From Clostridia bacterium (GTDB lineage: Bacteria; Bacillota_A; Clostridia; Oscillospirales; CAG-272): a stretch of 64,000 nt of DNA. The notes under the pieces were generated by a model that searched no databases, was not told where the DNA came from, and saw nothing but the letters and a program-made list of their open reading frames with translations. The position numbers and the translations under genes are program-made. Positions 42,595 to 51,137 of the stretch are shown here, piece after piece. Positions within the stretch are counted from its first letter, which is position 1, and each line of letters begins with the position of its first letter. Where the stretch lies: the NCBI GenBank assembly GCA_017501175.1, contig JAFVXK010000016.1:1-64000 (forward strand). Reading direction: 5' to 3'.

Positions 42595-43721
42595 TATCGA
42601 TAGTATATTTTGCTGATAAATATGCTATTATCACTTCCGTATTTGGCGCACCCTTGCGGTCCGTTTGGTCCCTGCATCCATTCGGCTGCAAAAACATAAC
42701 CCAATTCGTCAGAATAGGATTGACAACCGAAATTGCCAAGCCGCGCACCGCGCTCGGGAACAACGATTTTCTCGGTAGAACGAATAACGCACATTCGTTC
42801 GGGATCAAATTCTCCGATAAACAACGGAGCTCGATGACGAAATACGTGATTGTTGTTTTTGGTTCTCCGAGTATACACAAGCCAAAGCTTTCCGCCACCC
42901 GTTAACCAATGTTGCTGCGTGTTGTAGTTGCCAAGATTTTCACCGTTATCAAAGCAAAGCTCTCGAGGTACTTCAAAATGAAGTCCATCTTCACTTCTTG
43001 AAACAAAGCCTGTTTGATCGTTACGCAACGCGAGAAAATATTCTCCGCCGTAATGCGCAATAGAGGGCTCCCCCAAGCCGCGTGGAATGTCGGTAGTCAG
43101 CTTATTGCCCATTTCTATTACCTTACATTCACTTCCGTCAAAGCTACACCGTACCACCACTACCGACGAACAAGCCTTGCCGTCTGCGGCAATCAATTTC
43201 GGTTTATAGGACAGGGGAATCAAAAGCTCCCCCTGTGCAGTTTCCATAATTTGACTGCACCCTGCCCCACAGGAATAATATTCATTGTTTTCAGTATGAG
43301 GCATTTTAATTGTGTTCGGCTTTTGAAAATTCCCAATAACAGGGTCATATACGGCATAAAATGCCTCTCTTTGACGAGTCCTGATAATTTTTCCGCTCTC
43401 AGCATACCACGCCATGTGCCCTGTCAGCAGAATTTTATCGGTTTTTTTGTGATAAAACGGCGTAGCGTCACACAGTGAGCGGCTTGTGCCGTCTGCAAAA
43501 TATTCTCGACGTAAACTTTCACAAACCTGAGGATCGGAAAAGCTCTTCCCACCATCTGTTGTCTTGATCATTTCGATTCCGTCAAAGAGATCACATCCCG
43601 AAAGAGACAATTTTTGCATTGTAATCAAGCCAAAATCGGATGAGATCATCAATCCTCTTGCATGAACATAGCAATGTTCGGTATCACATTCGTATTTCAT
43701 CGCATCATACCGTATCTTCAC
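42594..43721 (-). CDS. Sialidase-like BNR-repeat protein (cargo module 2)
   Basis: The 375-residue beta-propeller protein contains Asp-box-like repeats (KTTDGGKSFSDP and RSEDGLHF) and GLGEPSIAHYGGEYFLALRND, as in exo-alpha-sialidase and related glycosidases. The N-terminal arginine motif of true sialidases is not obvious. No signal peptide is present. A GTG start behind AAAGGA (43721) is preferred; an ATG at 43700 lacks a ribosome-binding site. It is the only intact gene of module 2. Confidence 0.65.
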   Translation of the reverse strand: MKIRYDAMKYECDTEHCYVHARGLMISSDFGLITMQKLSLSGCDLFDGIEMIKTTDGGKSFSDPQVCESLRREYFADGTSRSLCDATPFYHKKTDKILLTGHMAWYAESGKIIRTRQREAFYAVYDPVIGNFQKPNTIKMPHTENNEYYSCGAGCSQIMETAQGELLIPLSYKPKLIAADGKACSSVVVVRCSFDGSECKVIEMGNKLTTDIPRGLGEPSIAHYGGEYFLALRNDQTGFVSRSEDGLHFEVPRELCFDNGENLGNYNTQQHWLTGGGKLWLVYTRRTKNNNHVFRHRAPLFIGEFDPERMCVIRSTEKIVVPERGARLGNFGCQSYSDELGYVFAAEWMQGPNGPQGCAKYGSDNSIFISKIYYR

Positions 43722-43823
43722 TCTTTTATTTCCTTTCGATAACAATGATACCACTATTATACACAATTTTTAGAATATTGTCGACCTAAAATAAAGAATT
43801 TCATATTTTTTCTATTAAAAAGT

Positions 43824-43857
43824 GTTGTCCTATCTTGACCACACACCTGTCGGGCTC
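43824..43857 (+). other. Module boundary 2/original: shared flank plus junction core
   Basis: Same organisation as 42194-42227: GTTGTCC, CTTGA and CACAC, then TGTCGGGCTC. The complement reads TGTGGTCAAGATAGGACA, which also has the look of an IS3-type terminal repeat, so a decayed insertion sequence end is an alternative. Confidence 0.65.
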
Positions 43858-43993
43858 GCCGATAATCCAGAACGGCAAGCTCGTCGGTGCTGTCACTCAC
43901 GTCCTCGTCGCAGACCCAACCGAAGGCTACGGAATATTTATAGAGAATATGCTTGACGCCGCACAAACGCAGATAATACCAAAGGCGGCATAA
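43847..43993 (+). pseudogene. Displaced spoIVB 3' end, copy 3
   Basis: Forty-eight codons and a stop encode [18 protein letters not shown] onward. SGSPIIQNG is the canonical SpoIVB sequence, so this distal copy is probably the original end of the gene. It lacks a start codon. The reading frame across the junction core is the same as in intact spoIVB. Confidence 0.85.
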
Positions 43994-44018
43994 AACGCGA
44001 ATTCTTTCGCACTATATC

Positions 44019-44062
44019 AAAAAGGCAATATCATTCCAAAACGGTTTGACATTGCCTTTTTA
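44019..44062. terminator. spoIVB-type terminator, copy 3
   Basis: AAAAAGGCAATATCA pairs with TGACATTGCCTTTTT; it also ends the convergent quinone oxidoreductase gene. Confidence 0.85.
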
Positions 44063-45043
44063 TTATACCGTTAAAACGACCTTTCCGACGTTTTTTCCCT
44101 TATAGAGAATATCGTGTGCCGCCTCTGCCTCGGTTATGGGTAAGACTGCATGAATCGTGGGCTTAACGAGTCCTGCCTCAATTTTCGGATAAACGTCGCG
44201 GACGACGCCGGCGAGGATTTGTGCTTTGACCGCGGGGGTACGGGAGCGGAGGGTGCTTCCTATTATTCTGACGTTTCTGACGTAGATGTTTTTGAGGTCT
44301 ATCTCGGTTTTCGTGCCTGCAAGTGCGGCTATCATTATCCAACGCGCGCCGTGTGTAAGATAATGGATACACTTGCCCATAATCTCACCGCCAAGGCAGT
44401 CGATAGCGACGTCAACGCCGTGTCCCGCCTCTAGCTCATCCTTGAGCACGAGCGATATATCCTCTCTCGTGGTGACGACCACTCTGTCAGCTCCGAGGTG
44501 GGTGATATTTTTTGCAATCTCGTCGGTGAGAACGGTGGTAATTACGCGAGCTCCGAACGCCTTTGCCATCGGAATTATAACGCTCGCAAGTCCCGACGCA
44601 CCCGCGTTCATAAGAAACGTGTTGCCCTCTTTTATGCCGCCCTCAATGAAGAGATTGAGATACGCCGTGGCGAATGCCTCCGGGATAGCCGCAGCCTCAA
44701 CCATCGTGCAGTTTTTCGGCACGGGCATCAGCATATCGTATTTTACGGCAACGTATTCGGCATAGCCACCGCCACCTAGAAGGGCGCAGACCTTATCGCC
44801 GAGCTTCCAAGAGGATTTTACCTTTGCTCCCTCACCGATTTCAACAATTTCTCCAGACACCTCGAGTCCCATCCACTCGGGACAGCCCTCGGGGGGAGGA
44901 TAATCCCCTTCTCTTTGCATAAGGTCGGCACGGTTGAGCGCCGCCGCCTCAACCTTAACGAGCACCTCGTCGTTTTTTATGACAGGATCGGGCACGTTGT
45001 CCCATCGCAGACTCCTGTCGCCGTTTACAAGTATAGCCTTCAT
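44063..45043 (-). CDS. NAD(P)H-quinone oxidoreductase-type MDR protein
   Basis: The 326-residue medium-chain dehydrogenase/reductase lacks the zinc-binding cysteines. It shows the GroES-like N-terminus (EVLVKVEAAALNRADLMQREG) and the nucleotide-binding NAGASGLASVIIPMAKAFGA motif of the PIG3/quinone oxidoreductase subgroup. It reduces quinones or enones with NADPH. It follows a broken relative of the same superfamily on the same strand. Confidence 0.85.
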   Translation of the reverse strand: MKAILVNGDRSLRWDNVPDPVIKNDEVLVKVEAAALNRADLMQREGDYPPPEGCPEWMGLEVSGEIVEIGEGAKVKSSWKLGDKVCALLGGGGYAEYVAVKYDMLMPVPKNCTMVEAAAIPEAFATAYLNLFIEGGIKEGNTFLMNAGASGLASVIIPMAKAFGARVITTVLTDEIAKNITHLGADRVVVTTREDISLVLKDELEAGHGVDVAIDCLGGEIMGKCIHYLTHGARWIMIAALAGTKTEIDLKNIYVRNVRIIGSTLRSRTPAVKAQILAGVVRDVYPKIEAGLVKPTIHAVLPITEAEAAHDILYKGKNVGKVVLTV

Positions 45044-45058
45044 TTTTCTTCCTTTCTT

Positions 45059-45600
45059 TTATTCAGAAATTTCATCCCAATCGAACAGAACGCCGACGGG
45101 GAAATTATTTTCATTTATTAGCCTGTCGTAAACCGTCTGTGCCTCGGCGGGTGAATGTATCTCAAATATCATATCCTTAAGATTAAGGCGTCCGCCGCGC
45201 ACGAGATTAAGGACTGCTCCGAGGTCGTCCATATCGGTCCAGAGTCCTGCCGAGGACTCAAGCTTCGGACGGGCGTTAGTGTGTGCTCCGATGAGAGAAA
45301 TGCCTCTGCCGTGCACCTTGCCATAGTAATCTATCTCGAACTTCGAGCTTCTGGTACAGCCGAGCCCACCGCACAAACCACACCGGAGCTGTTGTATCCG
45401 ACGCTTCGGGGGAAGGTTACACTTGGGCCTCCCTTGGGATTGACGTTGGGGTCGCCCGTAATATTCGCCCTTTCGGTTCCGTTACTGATCGTGCTGACGG
45501 CGGTTTTTACCATAACCTCATCTGCCAAAAGCTCGGGCAGCTTCTTTTCAATCAGCTCCGCCTTATTTTTCTCTGGGAAAATTATCTGCTTTGTCGTCAT
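45059..45600 (-). pseudogene. Zinc-type alcohol dehydrogenase with internal deletion
   Basis: The first 80 residues (MTTKQIIFPEKNKAEL...TISNGTERANITGDPN...GYNSSGVVCAVGSAVPEA) match the N-terminus of a sugar- or threonine-dehydrogenase-like MDR protein. A second frame then gives about 95 C-terminal residues (YYGKVHGRGISLIGAHTNA...FDWDEISE). The middle of about 170-190 residues, including the Rossmann fold, is gone and the two parts are out of frame. It cannot be functional. Confidence 0.8.
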
Positions 45601-45620
45601 ATCTATCTCATTTTATTTTC

Positions 45621-46244
45621 TCACCTTTGACTCTCACGCAGAATAACCGCCTCAATGCATTTTCGGCAATCCTCAATGCGCATCTCAACTCCGCTCCGTC
45701 CAAATACGACGTCGGAATTCCACGGCTCGTACGCGTGGGAGAAAACTATATTTTTTATTTTTTTATCTTCCTTTATTTTTTTCAAGATTTCAAAATACGC
45801 CTCGCGATTTCTCACGTTGCAACGGTATTTATCCACGCCTGCCCCCTGCAGTCCGTCACCCGAAATTAAGGTTCCGGTACGCGAATCAAAAACGCCTATT
45901 GAATCGTCGGTATGTCCCGGCAAGGCATAGGTTCGGAGTCCGTCGGAAAGCTTGGTCACCTCTCTTACCACCCTGACACTCGGTGAAAGTGCCCGAATAC
46001 GCGGAAGCCCTCCTGCGTGGTCGCGGTGTCCGTGAGTCAAAACGACAGCCTCAAGCTCAGATACGGCAACGCCCATTTTACGAAGAGCAGGGACGATGCA
46101 TTCGTCAACGTCCGCGTCGGTTGTTGCGGTGTCAACCAAAATAAATCCCGACGAGGTCCTAACGAGAAACACCGACGTATAAATTGCTTCGAACCGAACG
46201 TCAAGACGGTATATTCCGTCCACGACCTCTTTAAATTCACTCAT
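45621..46244 (-). CDS. Metallo-beta-lactamase-fold hydrolase
   Basis: The 207-residue protein has the THGHRDHAGG zinc motif (HxHxDH), a second-site PGHTDDSIGVF histidine, SGDGL with the bridging Asp and FSHAYEPW. This is a small glyoxalase-II-like hydrolase. It lies 20 bp upstream of the broken alcohol dehydrogenase on the same strand. Substrate unknown. Confidence 0.85.
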   Translation of the reverse strand: MSEFKEVVDGIYRLDVRFEAIYTSVFLVRTSSGFILVDTATTDADVDECIVPALRKMGVAVSELEAVVLTHGHRDHAGGLPRIRALSPSVRVVREVTKLSDGLRTYALPGHTDDSIGVFDSRTGTLISGDGLQGAGVDKYRCNVRNREAYFEILKKIKEDKKIKNIVFSHAYEPWNSDVVFGRSGVEMRIEDCRKCIEAVILRESQR

Positions 46245-46325
46245 ATTTCTGCTTCCTTCATCTCTTTTCGGCGCTCGTTTTAAAAGTCTGCGCCGGTATT
46301 ATTTCTCTGATTTTATTATAACATC

Positions 46326-46354
46326 TTGCAAATTTAATTTCAATATGTTATACT
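46326..46354 (+). promoter_or_regulatory. Promoter of the AraC gene
   Basis: TTGCAA (46326-46331) and TATACT (46349-46354) are 17 bp apart. Confidence 0.65.
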
Positions 46355-46387
46355 GTAAAAAAAATAACTATTCTGCAAGGAAAAGCA

Positions 46388-47146
46388 ATGAAAAAAGACA
46401 ATATTTACGTTACGGAGCTTTCAACCTCAAACCATTTTTTTAAAAACCACCACTTTTGCCGCGGAAACAGCAACAAAAGGAAAACTCGCATCGGGCTTGT
46501 CCTCAAGGGGAGCGGCACTTATATTTATTTAAATAAAAGACTTAGCGTATCCGAGGGGGACGCCGTATTTATTCCCGAGAACATTTATTGCTACTCCGAG
46601 TGGCAGGGCACGCCGGATATAAGCGTCGTCTATCTCAGCTGCTTTATGCACTACGAGAGCTTTACCTACGAGCCCCAGAGAATTGAGATAGACGAGTGTA
46701 TAAAAAGCGATATTCTGCAAATTGCCGAGCTGCTCTCGGGCGGGGAGCTTGAAATTCTCGAGGCGTATTCGCGATTTTACAAAATACTGCAAACGGTTAT
46801 CACAAAATTAGAAAAAACCAACATTGTGTTTGACAAGACTCTGCAAACCGCAATTGAGTTTATAACGGACAACTGGGACAAGAGCTTTTCCGTCGCCGAC
46901 ATTGCGAAAAAATGCTGTGTCAGCGAATCCTCGCTTTACCACCTGTTCCAAAGAGAACTCGGCAAATCGCCCGTAAGCTTCTTAAATTCAATAAGGATAA
47001 ATCTTGCGATAGAAAAACTCGAAAACAGTAATTTTTCCATTTCAACAATCGGCAAGCTCGTCGGATTTAACTCCGAAAACTATTTCAGACGGGTATTTAC
47101 CGAGCTGACGGGAACGACGCCGCTAAAATACAGGAAGAAGCATTAA
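46388..47146 (+). CDS. AraC-family transcriptional regulator
   Basis: The 252-residue protein has a cupin-type sensor (about 30-100) and a C-terminal AraC domain (SVADIAKKCCVSESSLYHLFQ and ISTIGKLVGFNSENYFRRVF). It is divergent from the MBL/MDR gene set and precedes the aminotransferase gene, so either could be its target. Confidence 0.87.
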   Translation: MKKDNIYVTELSTSNHFFKNHHFCRGNSNKRKTRIGLVLKGSGTYIYLNKRLSVSEGDAVFIPENIYCYSEWQGTPDISVVYLSCFMHYESFTYEPQRIEIDECIKSDILQIAELLSGGELEILEAYSRFYKILQTVITKLEKTNIVFDKTLQTAIEFITDNWDKSFSVADIAKKCCVSESSLYHLFQRELGKSPVSFLNSIRINLAIEKLENSNFSISTIGKLVGFNSENYFRRVFTELTGTTPLKYRKKH

Positions 47147-47208
47147 AGAAAAGCCTCTTCACACAACATGTTTTCGTGCACTTTTTCGATATAAATCCTA
47201 AAAAGGTA

Positions 47209-47236
47209 TTTACATTTTTGTTTTTTGTGCTATAAT
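47209..47236 (+). promoter_or_regulatory. Promoter of the class V aminotransferase gene
   Basis: TTTACA (47209-47214) and TATAAT (47231-47236) are 16 bp apart. Confidence 0.55.
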
Positions 47237-47293
47237 ATATCAAAGAGTGCGATATTGCGCTGCACAACGAAGTGACAAAAGGACGGTATTATT

Positions 47294-48622
47294 ATGAAAT
47301 CAGTCGAAAGGGCAGATTTGAAAGCAAATTACCCTCACGGGCTCCTGTTTGAAGAAGCCCTTCAAAAAGAGCTGAAGGAAAAATTCTGTTTTGCCGATGC
47401 TGACCCCGATTTCGGAGAAAGGCTCTTTTTTGAAAATTCAGGCGGAAGCCTGAGGCTGAAAAAATGCGTCGAGGCAAAGGCAAAATACGAGCAGTTTCCC
47501 GACTGTCCCGAGAGAATTCACAGCCGTTCTGTTGGACTGAAGAGCCTTGTGGAAAACGGCACTAAGGACATACTCGAAACGGTATTCGGCGCGAAAAGCG
47601 GTGCTCTTATTACCGAGCTTACCGCATCGCAGACAATGTTCCATATGGTTGAAATCATTATGGAAAACGTGCCCGGCAAAAATGCCGTCGTTTCTTCTAT
47701 TGAACACCCCTCGGCGTTTGACGCTATCGAATATTTCTGCAAAAAAACCGGCAAGGAGATGCGCGTAGTTCCCGCAAATCCCAAAACAGGCGGTATTGAC
47801 ACAGACGAGGTTATAAAGCTCGTCGATAAGGACACCTGCCTTTTATCGATTATATCCGCCTCGAACATTTCGGGAAATATAATGGACATAGAAGAAATCG
47901 TAAAAAGGGCAAGAGAAATAAAGCCCGACCTTTACATAATTTCCGACGCCGTTCAGCACGCCCCCCACGCAGTGCTTGACGTGGAGCGGCTTAAAATCGA
48001 CGGTATGAATTTTGCTCCCTACAAGTTCTTCGGTGTCAGAGGCTGCGGATTTGCCTACGTATCCGACAGAGTTGCAGCCCTTCCCCACCGCAAGCTCATC
48101 GCAAAGGACGAAAAGATCTTTGAGCTTGGAACGAGCACTCCCGCAAATTTTGCCGCTACTACCGAAATCATAAACTACGTGTGCGAGATAGGAAAGCACT
48201 TCATAGACAGCGAGGACAGGCGCAGCCTCTTCACCGAGGGTATGAAGCGTATCCATCTTCACGAGCGCGCCCTGCTTTACAGAATGCTTGAAGGCACAAA
48301 AGAAATTCCCGGACTTCGCCATATCCCCGGTGTTACCGTTTATCTCGACGTTGATGACCTGGAAAGTCGCGACTTGATTTGCGCCATTTCTATTGACGGA
48401 ATGGACTACACCGCCTGCGTTGCAGAATATCAAAGGCGTGGCGCAACCGTTTACGAAAGAGTTCTCGAAAGCCTCTATTCAAAGAGGATACTCGAGGCGT
48501 TAGAGCTTCGCGGCGCTATCAGAGTTTCGCCTCTTCACTGCCACGGCACAAGCGATATTGATAAATTCCTTCGTATAACCGCCGAGCTCGCGCGCGACGC
48601 CGCAGAGGGAAAAATCAGCTGA
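47294..48622 (+). CDS. Class V aminotransferase / cysteine-desulfurase-like PLP enzyme
   Basis: The 442-residue fold-type I PLP enzyme has SSIEHPSAFDAIEYF, ISDAVQHAPHAVLDV (PLP Asp and His) and APYKFFGVRG with the Schiff-base Lys. It resembles CsdA/NifS-like members but has no typical cysteine loop, so an isopenicillin-N-epimerase-type or selenocysteine-lyase-like activity is possible. It has its own promoter and terminator. Confidence 0.82.
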   Translation: MKSVERADLKANYPHGLLFEEALQKELKEKFCFADADPDFGERLFFENSGGSLRLKKCVEAKAKYEQFPDCPERIHSRSVGLKSLVENGTKDILETVFGAKSGALITELTASQTMFHMVEIIMENVPGKNAVVSSIEHPSAFDAIEYFCKKTGKEMRVVPANPKTGGIDTDEVIKLVDKDTCLLSIISASNISGNIMDIEEIVKRAREIKPDLYIISDAVQHAPHAVLDVERLKIDGMNFAPYKFFGVRGCGFAYVSDRVAALPHRKLIAKDEKIFELGTSTPANFAATTEIINYVCEIGKHFIDSEDRRSLFTEGMKRIHLHERALLYRMLEGTKEIPGLRHIPGVTVYLDVDDLESRDLICAISIDGMDYTACVAEYQRRGATVYERVLESLYSKRILEALELRGAIRVSPLHCHGTSDIDKFLRITAELARDAAEGKIS

Positions 48623-48637
48623 AAACTACTAAAATAC

Positions 48638-48693
48638 AAGGTGTTCACCACGTTAGTCACTCATTTTTGAAGTGACGTGGGAACACCTTTTTC
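48638..48693. terminator. Bidirectional terminator
   Basis: AAGGTGTTC-CCACGT...ACGTGG-GAACACCTTTTTC forms a long stem between the convergent aminotransferase and LysR genes. Confidence 0.88.
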
Positions 48694-49632
48694 TTATTTT
48701 TGTGAAATCAAATTCATAAACTCCTGCATTGCGCGAGTCCTATGCTTATGCTTTTTGAAATAGAAATAAACCTTTCTGTCAGCCGCAGTGCTGCTGATTT
48801 TGTAGTACGCCATACTGTCGTGCGAAGGCATTTTCTCGATAACCGTATCGCTGATAAAGGTTGCACCAATCTTTGTCGTAGCAATCATATACGCTGTAGC
48901 CTGCTGATGAACCTCAAGGGCGATTATCGGTTGAAATCCCGCTTCCTTGCACATCTTATCGCCCCTTATGCGAGTGTCATTGTTTTGCGTGAGCATAACA
49001 AAGGGCACGTTGCGAAAAACCGACAAGGGGACGGCGGGATAGCAGTCGCTTTTGTATCCCTTAGAGTTAATACATTCCTCGTCAAGCGCATACTCCCTGA
49101 CCATATCACATTCTTCAAATATCTTGGGTACTGCAAGAAGAATTTTTTCCTCGGAATAAAGTGCTTTTTCATAGAGTCCGGCATCATAATGATTGTTGTC
49201 AATTACCATATCGACCTTATTAGTTGAGAGGAGCGATTCAAGCATTTCGGTGTTTCCCTCTGTCAAATTAATGCTTACGTCCGGATATTTCTTCTTGAAT
49301 TCGGCTATTATCGGCGGCAGCGCGTAAGCGGCAAAAACGTTGCTCGCGCCAACAGAAAGCGAGCCAATCCGTAGCATGTTCGCGTCGCTTATGAAATTTT
49401 CTATATTTTTCTCTATCTCAAAAACGTTCTCAACTGCCTTAATATACCTTTCTCCAAACTCGGTGAGGCGCAGAGGCGAGGTGCTTCTGTCAAATATAGG
49501 CATTCCCAGTTCCTCTTCCAGCTTTATAATTCTTGCACTGAGCGAGGGCTGACTTATATAAAGGTTGCTTGCAGCCTTCGAGATGCTTTTCTCCTTATAT
49601 ACCTCGTAAATATAACTTTTATATTTAAACAC
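48694..49632 (-). CDS. LysR-family transcriptional regulator
   Basis: The 312-residue protein has the LysR winged helix (KSISKAASNLYISQPSLSAR, residues 15-34) and an effector-binding domain (about 88-305). It is divergent from the class I/II aminotransferase gene across 112 bp and probably regulates it. Confidence 0.88.
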   Translation of the reverse strand: MFKYKSYIYEVYKEKSISKAASNLYISQPSLSARIIKLEEELGMPIFDRSTSPLRLTEFGERYIKAVENVFEIEKNIENFISDANMLRIGSLSVGASNVFAAYALPPIIAEFKKKYPDVSINLTEGNTEMLESLLSTNKVDMVIDNNHYDAGLYEKALYSEEKILLAVPKIFEECDMVREYALDEECINSKGYKSDCYPAVPLSVFRNVPFVMLTQNNDTRIRGDKMCKEAGFQPIIALEVHQQATAYMIATTKIGATFISDTVIEKMPSHDSMAYYKISSTAADRKVYFYFKKHKHRTRAMQEFMNLISQK

Positions 49633-49683
49633 AGCGTTCTCCTTATAATCAAAAAATTATAATTCATATATAAATATAGGTAT

Positions 49684-49712
49684 TTGACTATATTATATCA
49701 CGGGTGTATAAT
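49684..49712 (+). promoter_or_regulatory. Promoter of the class I/II aminotransferase gene
   Basis: TTGACT (49684-49689) and TATAAT (49707-49712) are 17 bp apart, in the divergent region with the LysR gene. Confidence 0.7.
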
Positions 49713-49744
49713 ATTGTCAACGAAAAAATCATCACGAGGTTAAA

Positions 49745-50962
49745 ATGAAAGCTATACTTGGCGCAGAAAAAATGGAGAATATTCACTCGGACATTCGAGG
49801 TCCGCTTTTTTACGAGGCACTTGATATGCAAAAGCGCGGAATAGATGTGCTAAAGTTGAATACGGGCAATCCGGCGAGCTTTGGCTTTGAGATGCCTGAG
49901 AGCATAAAAAGCGCCCTGAAGGAACGGCTAGATAAGGCGCTCGGATACTGTGATTTTCGCGGTATGCCCGAAGCGCGCGCGGCAATTACCGCCTACCATA
50001 AATCAAAAGGGCTTAAAGATATATGCGAGGACGACATCTATATCGGAAACGGTGTCAGCGAGGTTGTCACCTTCGCGCTTCAATCACTTCTGAATCCGGG
50101 CGATGAGGTTCTTCTCCCTTCTCCCTGCTACTCGCTTTGGAGCAACAGCGTTCATCTTTGCGACGCTAAGCCCGTGTTTTACATCTGCGATGAATCGTCG
50201 GATTGGTTTCCAGATTGCAAGGACATAGAAGCAAAAATCACGAAGAAAACCAAAGCAATAGTTATAATCAATCCCAACAATCCCACAGGAGCGCTCTATT
50301 CAAAGGACCTTCTTTTTAAAATAGCCGACGTTGCAAGAAGAAACAACCTGCTTATCTTCTCCGACGAGATATACGACAGGCTGGTTTTGGATGGCCTTTT
50401 TCACACATCCGTTGCCGCTCTTGCCCCTGACATTCCCGTTGTTACTATGAACGGGCTTTCAAAATCTCACTGTCTTTGCGGCTTTCGCTGCGGCTGGATG
50501 GTTATCAGTGGACCAAAGACTCTGACAGAAAAATACAGGCAGAATTTGGTCAAACTCACGTCCATGCGACTTTGCGCAAACGCCCTCTCGCAGCTCGTTA
50601 TTCCCGCCGCCCTGAGCGACATAAAAACTCCTATTTCAATGGTAAGCCCCGGCGGACGAGTTTTTGAGCAGCGCGAGGCTGCCGCCGCCGAGCTTTCAAA
50701 AATAACGTCAATCTCGTTCGTAAAAAACAAGGCGGCTTTTTACGTCTTCCCGAGGCTCGACTGCAAAAAGCTGAACATAAGCGACGACAAAAAATTTGCC
50801 CGCGACCTTTTGCATGCAACCAACATTTTGATAGTCCCCGGCAGTGGTTTTGATTGGCAAAGACCTGACCATTTCAGAATAGTAATGCTCCCCGAGTCCA
50901 AAATACTTAAAAGCGCAATTCACAGCATGGGGGAATTTCTGGACACCTACAAGCAAAAATAA
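49745..50962 (+). CDS. Class I/II aminotransferase (AlaA-like)
   Basis: The 405-residue PLP enzyme begins DIRGPLFYEALDM with NTGNPASFGFEMPE as in AlaA-type alanine aminotransferases. It has NPNNPTGALYS, FSDEIYDRLVLDG and NGLSKSHCLCGFRCGW, where SKSH contains the PLP lysine. The likely role is transamination between alanine/pyruvate and glutamate/2-oxoglutarate. Divergence from a LysR gene suggests regulated expression. Confidence 0.87.
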   Translation: MKAILGAEKMENIHSDIRGPLFYEALDMQKRGIDVLKLNTGNPASFGFEMPESIKSALKERLDKALGYCDFRGMPEARAAITAYHKSKGLKDICEDDIYIGNGVSEVVTFALQSLLNPGDEVLLPSPCYSLWSNSVHLCDAKPVFYICDESSDWFPDCKDIEAKITKKTKAIVIINPNNPTGALYSKDLLFKIADVARRNNLLIFSDEIYDRLVLDGLFHTSVAALAPDIPVVTMNGLSKSHCLCGFRCGWMVISGPKTLTEKYRQNLVKLTSMRLCANALSQLVIPAALSDIKTPISMVSPGGRVFEQREAAAAELSKITSISFVKNKAAFYVFPRLDCKKLNISDDKKFARDLLHATNILIVPGSGFDWQRPDHFRIVMLPESKILKSAIHSMGEFLDTYKQK

Positions 50963-50992
50963 ACTGTAAAATCTTTTATCAAAAGCGGCAAA

Positions 50993-51030
50993 GCATAGCT
51001 TCTCTCAAAAATAGGGAGAAGCTCTTTTTA
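50993..51030 (+). terminator. Terminator after the aminotransferase
   Basis: AGCTTCTC pairs with GAGAAGCT, followed by CTTTTTAT. Confidence 0.8.
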
Positions 51031-51081
51031 TAAAGCAAGCTAAGTCCCCTACCACCTGCACGATTAAAAAGCGATATACCA

Positions 51082-51110
51082 TTGACTTTTTGGCTCTTGT
51101 GTGATAAAAT
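51082..51110 (+). promoter_or_regulatory. Promoter of the ABC transporter gene
   Basis: TTGACT (51082-51087) and TAAAAT (51105-51110) are 17 bp apart, 28 bp before the start codon. Confidence 0.7.
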
Positions 51111-51137
51111 TTATAAAAACACAAAAAGGAACGGAAA

